Source: Planctomycetaceae bacterium UBA6163 (GTDB lineage Bacteria; Planctomycetota; Planctomycetia; Pirellulales; Pirellulaceae). From it: a stretch of DNA of 5,164 nt. This document shows positions 1-5,164 of the stretch, piece by piece. The stretch lies in the NCBI GenBank assembly GCA_002428205.1, contig DIUH01000396.1, positions 1 to 5,164 of the forward strand. The letters run 5' to 3'. The notes under the pieces are model-generated. The model made no database searches. It saw nothing but the letters and a program-made list of their open reading frames with translations, and was not told the DNA's origin. A program made the translations under genes and the position numbers. The first letter of the stretch is position 1. The number at the start of each line of letters is the position of its first letter.

Positions 1-620
1 TTGCGAATCGTGCTTAAGATCTGGTCATCGGTTAAGCCCAACCAACCTGCGGTGCAGTACGCACGCGGCCCGAGTTGCGACATTTCCGCTTCGCGGCGTT
101 GCACATGAGGCCGACGATCTCGCAAAATCGCCACCGCCTCGTCGCGACTGAGCGCGTCGCTGATGTTCCGCCAATCGATGCAATCGGCGACAAACTCCGG
201 TTCAAGATCAGCCAACAACTTCCACATCGGTTTACCTTCGGCCCGCGCCCATAGGTCCCACATCGCGTTGAGCACCGCGCCGGCCGCCATCCGGAAAACT
301 CCGTCGTGCAGCCATCGTAATTGATGATGATCGATCAAACGACGGTAAAGTCGAATCGGTTGATGAGCAAAATCTTCTAACTTCATACCGACAACTAACT
401 GGCACAAGTCTTCGATCCCGTGACAGATCCAATCGGTTCCAGCGCCGATCGTGAAGACAACCGAATTGCCGCCCAGCCCGTCATCGGTTTCCAAGTGCAA
501 AATCGCTGATGAATAGTCAGGTTGTTTGTGGAACGGATCCGAACCGAGCAATTGATCGGATGTCGGCACGCGAAGGTCGATCACTCGCGCCGAAACGATT
601 TTAGAAGATAGTTGAGGCAT
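1..620 (-). CDS. L-fuconate dehydratase-like enolase-superfamily protein (ENOSF1/FucD family), 3' end cut by the window
   Basis: This encodes the first 206 residues of a protein whose family is usually about 440 residues long, so roughly half is present and the rest lies beyond the left edge. Family members dehydrate L-fuconate to 2-keto-3-deoxy-L-fuconate in the cytoplasm, a step of oxidative L-fucose breakdown. From memory of the family, matching segments are RVIDLRVPTSD (12-22), PDYSSA (34-39), FTIG (56-59), QLRW (100-103), AVLNAMWDLWA (115-125), EGKPMWKLL (128-136), CIDWRNISD (147-155) and GWLGLTDD (192-199). These cover the capping domain and the start of the barrel. The catalytic KxK lysines, the metal-binding acidic residues and the catalytic His normally come later, so activity cannot be judged here. 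ATG at 620 places the opening motif at the usual distance, but no clear Shine-Dalgarno precedes it. It follows the phosphate transporter gene in the same direction after 110 bp, with no terminator-like hairpin seen between. Family assignment is strong; the exact substrate is less sure. Confidence 0.9.
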   Translation of the reverse strand, partial: MPQLSSKIVSARVIDLRVPTSDQLLGSDPFHKQPDYSSAILHLETDDGLGGNSVVFTIGAGTDWICHGIEDLCQLVVGMKLEDFAHQPIRLYRRLIDHHQLRWLHDGVFRMAAGAVLNAMWDLWARAEGKPMWKLLADLEPEFVADCIDWRNISDALSRDEAVAILRDRRPHVQRREAEMSQLGPRAYCTAGWLGLTDDQILSTIR

Positions 621-730
621 CAATGATATTGTTGTATGAAAGGAACAGACGTCGCTCGAAAACGAATGGCATTTTGACCGTGAGTAGTCTAGCCAGAAAA
701 GCCTACGCGCGGGAGCCCATCGTGATCTGT

Positions 731-2440
731 TTACGCTGTGCCCATGACAGGTTCTTCGGTTGGGCTTGCGACGGCTGGCTCGTCGACTAAAACCACGCGT
801 GCAATTCGGCGAGTGATCGTATTGATGCGTTTCATGTTTTCGATAAAGTCCGTTTCCACCTTAAACGCCGCAAGCCGATTGGGCTCATACGCGATCAATC
901 GTGTCGCCAAATGGGATGTCGCTTTATCCGCTAACTCGTTCACTTCCGCCTTACTGCCCACCGCATCCAACGCCGCGGCTTGGTCTTCATCGCGCAGTGC
1001 TTCCAATGAACGGTCGAAAGCCCAGTGAACTTTCTTATGTACCGTACTCAAAACTTCCATGGTCGATGGGCTGATGAATATGCCCAACCGAACTCGCTTC
1101 ATTGCGTCGACCAATACGTTATTTTCGATGATGTCGCCGACATTCTCTAGGTAATTCGTGATGCCGATATACTTGTACAATTGAACCAATTGCGGGGCAT
1201 CCAGATTTTTTTGTGACAGCTGGGCCAGATAGGTGATAATGGCTCCATGTAAAGTGTCGACATCATCTTCTAACTGACGAAGTCTCGCAAAATCGGTTGG
1301 TGTTCCAGCAGTAGCAACTCCGAACGATTGTGCCAACATCTCACGATCCAATTCGGCAAGCCGAACCAGTTCACGCCGCACTTGGTCAAGCGCCATCGCC
1401 GGATGTTCCAAATAAATATCGTTTAGGTACATCGGGGCGATACCGGTCGGTTCGATTCGCTTGGGGACGATCCATTCGACCAGTCTCGCCAGCGGTCCGG
1501 TGAACCAAATGAAGATAAAGGCATTCCCGACGTTGAACAACGAATGCGCGTTGGCAATCTGTCGAGGCGTTTCGGCCGCAAGTCGCATGGCACCATCAAG
1601 GTCGGTGGCGGTGGGTGAAAGCCCGCGCACGAGGTTCGCAAATTGTGGAACAAAAAACATCCACAGTAACACGCCTCCGAAATTGAAAATCACGTGAATC
1701 CAAGCCGCTTGAACGGCTTCGCGCGGTCGTCCAACAGCGGCAATGATCGCCGTCACGCACGTTCCCGTGTTTGCGCCAAGGATTAGTCCTATACCCGCCT
1801 CCAGCGATATCAATCCCTGGCTCGCCAGCACAATGACGATCCCAGTCGTAGCGGAAGAGCTTTGGACCATCGCGGTAAAGACGAGTCCGATCAGAATGCT
1901 CAGCAACGGGTTTTGCATGCCTTGCATCAGGTCAATGAATGGTGGCCAATGACGAAGCGGTTCGGTCGCGTTGCTCATCAATTCCATGCCAAAGAAGATC
2001 AGCCCCAGTCCCATCGCGGCCAAACCCCATTGCCGAAACTTATCACTTTTCGCAATCACCTCAGTTAAAAATCCGATTGCGATCATCACCAATCCGTAAT
2101 GATAGATCTTGAATGCAATGACCTGTGCGGTCAGCGTTGTGCCGACGTTTGCCCCGATGATCACACCGATCGATTGGCCAAGCGTCAGTAGGCCTGCGGA
2201 AATGAAGCCGACAACCAACACCGTGGTCACGGACGAGGATTGAATCACCGCGGTAATCATTGCCCCTGCGATCGCAGCGGTAAATCGATTCGCCGTTAGG
2301 CGCGCCAGCAGGTTTTTCATGTTGCTGCCCGCGACCGCCTTCAAGCTCTCGGTCAGCTGACGCATGCCGAACAGAAACAGCGCGATGCCGCCACATAATC
2401 CGGTGAAGAGAGCAACGAAGTCGATTGAGCTAGATGGCAT
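731..2440 (-). CDS. Na+/phosphate cotransporter family protein (NptA/YjbB type) with PhoU-like C-terminal region
   Basis: This is a complete 569-residue inner-membrane protein of the Na/Pi cotransporter family (COG1283, Pfam Na_Pi_cotrans). Residues 1-325 are mostly hydrophobic helices in two related halves. Each half has a QSSS motif (67-70 and 193-196) followed by a glycine-rich GANVGTT or GANTGTC motif (96-102 and 222-228). Paired H-x-x-FN motifs occur at 249-254 (HVIFNF) and 299-304 (HSLFNV). The duplicated QSSS motifs are the hallmark of the substrate and sodium path. From about residue 345 to 560 the protein is charged and helical, as in PhoU-like domains thought to sit in the cytoplasm and adjust transport. 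Bacterial relatives include importers (Vibrio NptA) and an exporter (E. coli YjbB), so direction is not decided. The length is typical and the frame intact. ATG at 2440 is supported by a GGAGG ribosome-binding site. The gene diverges from the DUF4105 gene and precedes the fuconate dehydratase-like gene. No Pho-box-like repeat was found upstream. Confidence 0.96.
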   Translation of the reverse strand: MPSSSIDFVALFTGLCGGIALFLFGMRQLTESLKAVAGSNMKNLLARLTANRFTAAIAGAMITAVIQSSSVTTVLVVGFISAGLLTLGQSIGVIIGANVGTTLTAQVIAFKIYHYGLVMIAIGFLTEVIAKSDKFRQWGLAAMGLGLIFFGMELMSNATEPLRHWPPFIDLMQGMQNPLLSILIGLVFTAMVQSSSATTGIVIVLASQGLISLEAGIGLILGANTGTCVTAIIAAVGRPREAVQAAWIHVIFNFGGVLLWMFFVPQFANLVRGLSPTATDLDGAMRLAAETPRQIANAHSLFNVGNAFIFIWFTGPLARLVEWIVPKRIEPTGIAPMYLNDIYLEHPAMALDQVRRELVRLAELDREMLAQSFGVATAGTPTDFARLRQLEDDVDTLHGAIITYLAQLSQKNLDAPQLVQLYKYIGITNYLENVGDIIENNVLVDAMKRVRLGIFISPSTMEVLSTVHKKVHWAFDRSLEALRDEDQAAALDAVGSKAEVNELADKATSHLATRLIAYEPNRLAAFKVETDFIENMKRINTITRRIARVVLVDEPAVASPTEEPVMGTA

Positions 2441-2450
2441 TCAGAAAAAA

Positions 2451-2455
2451 CCTCC
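2451..2455 (-). promoter_or_regulatory. Ribosome-binding site of the Na/Pi cotransporter gene
   Basis: On the minus strand GGAGG lies 10 nt before the ATG at 2440, separated by a T-rich spacer. It is a full Shine-Dalgarno core and supports this ATG, which also begins the first hydrophobic segment at the expected place. Confidence 0.75.
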
Positions 2456-2892
2456 GATTGCTATAGAACGAACACCCGCCGAATGCCCCTAGAACAGGCG
2501 GTCTGCGCCGGGCCTCAAAGAGAGGCTGTTATTCGATTTTAGACAAGGTTTCTGTAAGCGATAGCCGCAATGTTGGTTCTCGTGATTTTCGCTAGCGGGG
2601 TTAGCGGGGGCTGCTCAGGTAGGTCTCTGAAGTGCGGCAAAAAGCGATTTAAATTGCCCAGAGATACGAAAGTAACCCATTTCGTTCGCGGAATCAGAAA
2701 AATTCCAATGTGATGGCTGACAAACCGCAAACTTATCCGAACAAGACTGACAGAGGAGCGATTTGGGATGGCGTTCCGAGTGTCTTCACGATCCTTGCCG
2801 CCTTGAACGCAGGTTTCTTTGATCAACGGAAGCCATGATCGACGCGGTCAGAGGGGGAGACGCCTCGAGGGGTGACGAAATGCGGTACAAAT
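2456..2892. other. Divergent intergenic region between the phosphate transporter and the DUF4105 lipoprotein genes
   Basis: About 470 bp separate the two divergent start codons, and this stretch should hold the promoters of both genes. I see no coding region that I can support and no tRNA or other known RNA. It contains several short inverted repeats: GCCTC/GAGGC at 2512-2526 with a 5-nt loop, a bulged stem at 2624-2664, CGAAA/TTTCG at 2667-2684, GGAAT/ATTCC at 2690-2706, and GCGTTC/GAACGC at 2771-2810. Two near-identical copies of TAGCGGGG start at 2593 and 2602. No good paired -35 and -10 boxes were found on either strand. That is not surprising, because promoters in this group are poorly predicted by the E. 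coli consensus. Confidence 0.6.
2624..2664. repeat. Bulged inverted repeat (possible RNA stem-loop) in the divergent intergenic region
   Basis: TCTCTG (2624-2629) and GGCAA (2636-2640) are complementary to one unbroken 11-nt block, TTGCCCAGAGA (2654-2664). The result is an 11-bp stem with a single 6-nt bulge (2630-2635) and a 13-nt A/T-rich loop. Two smaller perfect 5-bp hairpins follow directly (2667-2684 and 2690-2706). It could fold in a leader RNA of either divergent gene or act as a protein-binding site. No known riboswitch or regulatory RNA was recognised, and chance is a real alternative. Confidence 0.35.
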
Positions 2893-2900
2893 GGAGAGGA
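2893..2900 (+). promoter_or_regulatory. Ribosome-binding site that sets the start of the DUF4105 lipoprotein gene
   Basis: GGAGAGGA ends 10 nt before the ATG at 2911. The alternative in-frame GTG at 2872 lacks a properly spaced Shine-Dalgarno and would add 13 residues in front of the signal peptide. This site therefore favours 2911. The spacing equals that of the divergent transporter gene. Confidence 0.7.
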
Positions 2901-2910
2901 AACCGTGGAT

Positions 2911-3750
2911 ATGGCCAATCATGCGAAGAACGGCAGTTGTTTTCAACTGCTCTTGATTGTCAGCCTAGTAACGCTGACGTCTTGCGGTTGCCAACTAGGA
3001 AGGCAACCGTCCAATAATCGTCAGTGGACGCTGGAGCATGCTGTCTTACCATGTGCTCATTTCCATGACGGATCGGTTACTGTAAGAAACGTGCGAGATT
3101 TTCGTCACACAAGCGAAACCTGCATGATCCCTTCTTACCGTGATGTCGCGATTGAACTTGATCAAGTCGCCAGGGTTGATCTGTTTTTATGTTACTTCGA
3201 TAATCCGCAAAGCCCCTTCGCGCACTCGATGCTCAGCTTCGGCACGTACGATGGCCAGTACCTGCTGCTATCGATCGAAGGTCGAAGAGAGAAAGACGAA
3301 GAGTACAACCTTCGCAATGCCGCTTGTCGGGAGCTCGAATTGATCTATGTCTTTGCGGAAGAACGCGACGTGATCGATCAACGGGCTGTGGTTCGAGGCG
3401 AAACGGTACGTCGTTTTCCATTGGATGCCACTCCCGACCAAGCTCGCAAGCTTCTGGTAAGGCTGCTGTGCGACGCCAATCGACTCCATAGCGAACCGCG
3501 GTTTTACCGGCTGTTTAAAGACAATTGCACCAGCAATTTGGCTGAACCGTCAGGCGCTGCCATCGGTGGGCCGCTGCAGCAAGCCTGGTTGTCAACCTTT
3601 CCCGGTTTTGCAGACCGCAAACTACGCCGCCTAGGGTTGATCGATGACAGTCTGCCACTGCGCGACCAGCGTGCCGCAGCGGAAATCAACGCTCTGGCAA
3701 AGCATTATCGAAATGCGGAAGAATATTCGTTGCGGATTCGCGGGCGTTAA
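2911..3750 (+). CDS. DUF4105 (Lnb N-terminal periplasmic domain) lipoprotein
   Basis: This is a complete 279-residue exported protein. Residues 1-24 form a lipoprotein signal peptide: a short start with Lys6, a hydrophobic core at about 11-22 and the lipobox L22-T-S-C25. It is probably cut before Cys25, lipidated and anchored in a membrane facing the periplasm. Nearly all the rest matches DUF4105. Recognised blocks are NVRDFRH (60-66), FAHSMLSFG (103-111), LSIEGRR (120-126), ELIYVFAEERD (143-153, with one extra residue), FYRLFKDNCTSNL (198-210), FPGFADRKL and LGLIDDSLP (about 229-249), and a closing SLRIR. Strictly conserved candidates for catalysis are His105, Glu123, Arg125 and Cys206, consistent with a cysteine-based enzyme. 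As I recall, a Bacteroides protein with this domain (Lnb) acts in lipoprotein N-acylation, but it also has a transmembrane part that is absent here. The actual reaction is therefore unknown. The gene stands alone: it diverges from the phosphate transporter and converges on the DUF1501 gene. ATG at 2911 was preferred over GTG at 2872 because of ribosome-binding site spacing and signal-peptide shape. Confidence 0.88.
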   Translation: MANHAKNGSCFQLLLIVSLVTLTSCGCQLGRQPSNNRQWTLEHAVLPCAHFHDGSVTVRNVRDFRHTSETCMIPSYRDVAIELDQVARVDLFLCYFDNPQSPFAHSMLSFGTYDGQYLLLSIEGRREKDEEYNLRNAACRELELIYVFAEERDVIDQRAVVRGETVRRFPLDATPDQARKLLVRLLCDANRLHSEPRFYRLFKDNCTSNLAEPSGAAIGGPLQQAWLSTFPGFADRKLRRLGLIDDSLPLRDQRAAAEINALAKHYRNAEEYSLRIRGR

Positions 3751-3751
3751 T

Positions 3752-3794
3752 CAGGATTCCAGGGGCACCAAGCCCAACCTCTCTGGCAATCCTG
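3752..3794. terminator. Compound hairpin between convergent genes, probable bidirectional terminator or mRNA 3'-end structure
   Basis: CAGGATTCCAG (3752-3762) pairs with CTGGCAATCCTG (3783-3794) to give an 11-bp stem with one bulged C at 3787. Stacked inside is GGGC (3763-3766) pairing with GCCC (3772-3775) around a 5-nt loop, which leaves 7 unpaired nt on the 3' side. It starts one base after the stop codon of the DUF4105 gene. On the other strand it starts 28 nt after the stop of the DUF1501 gene. Neither strand has a U-tract after the stem, so it is not a textbook intrinsic terminator. Its symmetry and its position between two converging genes still suggest a role in ending transcription or protecting both mRNA ends. 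Confidence 0.55.
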
Positions 3795-3822
3795 TCGGAT
3801 CAACCAATCGCTTGAAACTCAG

Positions 3823-5164
3823 TTATTGCAATATCGATTCGACGACATGTCCATGCACATCGGTCAAGCGGAAATCGCGACCTTGAAAGCGATAAGTCAG
3901 CCGCTCGTGATCGATGCCTAACAAGTGCAACAACGTGGCCTGGAAATCGTGAACATGCACCCCGTCGCTGGCGACATTAATCCCCAAATCGTCACTCTGG
4001 CCATACTGGATCCCAGGCTTCACACCGCCACCAGCCATCCAAACCGTAAATGCATAAGGATGATGATCGCGGCCCCACTTGGGACGGTCATTGATGTTCC
4101 CCTGCAAGAACGGTGTTCGTCCAAACTCGCCACCCCAAATCACAAGCGTGTCGTCCAGCAATCCGCGCTGTTTTAAATCTTGCACCAGCCCCGCCGATGG
4201 CTGATCCGTATCTTTACATTGAGTGTACAGTTCGGTTGTAAGGCTGCCGTGCTGGTCCCAACCGGCGTGCATCAACTGAACAAAACGCACGCCACGCTCG
4301 GCCAATCGTCGCGCCATCAAGCAGTTGTATGCGAATGTACCGGGTTCTTTTACTTGCGGTCCGTACAGCGCCAGCGTCGCTTCGGATTCGTCGCTGAAAT
4401 CGGTCAATTCCGGAACGCTGGCCTGCATCTTATAAGCCATCTCATACTGCGCGATCCGTGTCGCGATTTCCGGATCGCCATAATCGGCCAACTTCAATTC
4501 ATTCAGTTGTGCAATATCGTCCAACCAACCACGACGCATCGCCCTGCTGACACCATCGGGATTGTTCAAATACAGAACCGGATCGCTGCTGCCGCGAAAC
4601 TTGACACCTTGATATTTAGAAGGCAAAAACCCACTGCCCCAGTAGAAATCATAAAAGATCTGACCGCACGACGTCCCTTTGCTGACGCTGGTCATCACAC
4701 AAAACGACGGCAAACTGTCGTTGTCATTGCCCAAGCCATAGCTGAGCCAAGCGCCGGCTGTCGGCCGTCCGGGCTGTTCACCACCACTGAGCAGAAATTG
4801 AATCGCCGGTGCGTGATTGACCTGTTCGGTGTGCAGGCTGTGGATAAAGCACAAGTCGTCGACAACGCCAGCCGTATAGGGCATAAAGTCGCTGACCCAC
4901 GCGCCCGATTGGCCGTACTGTTTGAACGGCTCTACTGGCGCCAGCATCACCTTTCCTGATGGATTGCCCGTCATCGTGCTGAAACGTTTTTCGCCGATAT
5001 AGTCTTGTGGCACCGGTTGGCCATGCATCTGCTTCAAACTCGGTTTGTAGTCGAACAAATCGACGTGCGTCGGCCCACCGTTTTGAAACAGATAAATCAC
5101 CCGTTTCGCCTTGGGCGCAAAGTGCGGCAGCCCGCTCAGCCCGCCAACGCGATCCAAAACACGA
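3823..5164 (-). CDS. DUF1501 family protein (alkaline-phosphatase-like clan), N-terminus cut by the window
   Basis: The frame is open from the right edge to a TAA at 3823-3825, giving 446 complete codons of the C-terminal part. The true start lies beyond 5164. DUF1501 proteins belong to the alkaline phosphatase/sulfatase clan, and their substrates are unknown. Family motifs seen in order are VIYLFQNGGPTHVDLFD (codons ending near 5050, with metal-ligand-like Asp residues), IHSLHTEQVNHAPA, GGEFGRTP (4111-4134), GRDHHP (4057-4074), WMAGGGVKPG and HVHDFQATLLHLLG (about 3917-3957). The family normally starts with a twin-arginine-type leader about 40-60 residues before the NGGP motif, which would fall just outside the window. 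A TTG at 5157 could be read as a start but sits in the middle of the pre-motif segment and has no support. In Planctomycetes such genes often follow a DUF1549/DUF1553 gene, which would be to the right. The gene converges on the DUF4105 gene, 72 bp apart. Confidence 0.95.
   Translation of the reverse strand, partial: RVLDRVGGLSGLPHFAPKAKRVIYLFQNGGPTHVDLFDYKPSLKQMHGQPVPQDYIGEKRFSTMTGNPSGKVMLAPVEPFKQYGQSGAWVSDFMPYTAGVVDDLCFIHSLHTEQVNHAPAIQFLLSGGEQPGRPTAGAWLSYGLGNDNDSLPSFCVMTSVSKGTSCGQIFYDFYWGSGFLPSKYQGVKFRGSSDPVLYLNNPDGVSRAMRRGWLDDIAQLNELKLADYGDPEIATRIAQYEMAYKMQASVPELTDFSDESEATLALYGPQVKEPGTFAYNCLMARRLAERGVRFVQLMHAGWDQHGSLTTELYTQCKDTDQPSAGLVQDLKQRGLLDDTLVIWGGEFGRTPFLQGNINDRPKWGRDHHPYAFTVWMAGGGVKPGIQYGQSDDLGINVASDGVHVHDFQATLLHLLGIDHERLTYRFQGRDFRLTDVHGHVVESILQ

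Noticed and set aside
2536..2541. TAAAAT on the minus strand as a -10 box for the phosphate transporter gene
   Set aside because: No hexamer resembling TTGACA lies 16-18 nt upstream, so a lone AT-rich hexamer is not enough to call a promoter.
2593..2609. Two tandem copies of TAGCGGGG as a repeat array or operator
   Set aside because: Only two short copies exist, and they are G-rich and easily produced by chance. They show no relation to a promoter.
2717..2752. Two CTGACA copies 30 bp apart as a possible Pho box upstream of a phosphate transporter
   Set aside because: Pho boxes have 7-nt repeats spaced by 11 nt. This spacing does not fit, and the site is about 280 bp from the transporter start.
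2539..2826. A 95-codon open frame on the minus strand in the divergent intergenic region
   Set aside because: It starts with TTG, has no ribosome-binding site that I can see, matches no family I recognise, and its composition looks random. It is most likely a chance open frame.
2872..2910. GTG at 2872 as an upstream start for the DUF4105 lipoprotein
   Set aside because: It has no properly spaced Shine-Dalgarno and would place 13 polar residues before the signal peptide. ATG at 2911 has a good site 10 nt upstream.
4180..4959. A 259-codon open frame on the plus strand
   Set aside because: It lies wholly antisense to the DUF1501 gene, whose motifs are unmistakable. The frame is open only because of the codon bias of the opposite strand.
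5155..5157. TTG at 5157 as the true start of the DUF1501 gene
   Set aside because: The frame stays open to the window edge and the family has an exported leader before this point, so the gene is simply cut by the boundary.

Overview
The window most resembles a planctomycete chromosome of the Pirellulaceae/Rhodopirellula type. The strongest clue is a DUF1501 protein of the kind that is greatly expanded in Planctomycetes. It is supported by an L-fuconate dehydratase-like enzyme, moderate GC content and loosely packed genes. This placement is an inference from gene content; there is no rRNA or other taxonomic marker here.

Layout from left to right. (1) 1-620, minus: the N-terminal half of an enolase-superfamily sugar-acid dehydratase closest to L-fuconate dehydratase/ENOSF1, cut by the left edge. 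(2) 731-2440, minus: a complete Na+/phosphate cotransporter of the NptA/YjbB type with a C-terminal PhoU-like helical region. It lies upstream of the dehydratase in the same orientation, with 110 bp between them. (3) 2441-2910: a divergent intergenic region of about 470 bp with several short inverted repeats and no convincing gene. (4) 2911-3750, plus: a complete lipoprotein made of a signal peptide, a lipobox and one DUF4105 domain (the 'Lnb N-terminal periplasmic domain'). (5) 3751-3822: a short gap between convergent genes holding a strong compound hairpin. (6) 3823-5164, minus: a DUF1501 (alkaline-phosphatase-like clan) protein whose N-terminus lies beyond the right edge.

The genes do not form one obvious pathway. 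The transporter handles inorganic phosphate and the dehydratase belongs to oxidative L-fucose (or related deoxy-sugar) catabolism. The DUF4105 protein is probably a cell-envelope enzyme, and the DUF1501 protein is an exported protein of unknown substrate. There are no mobile elements, CRISPR arrays, tRNAs or rRNAs. I found no clearly new multi-gene system. The items most worth a second look are the lipidated stand-alone DUF4105 protein, the hairpin between the convergent genes, and the sequence differences in the fuconate dehydratase-like enzyme.
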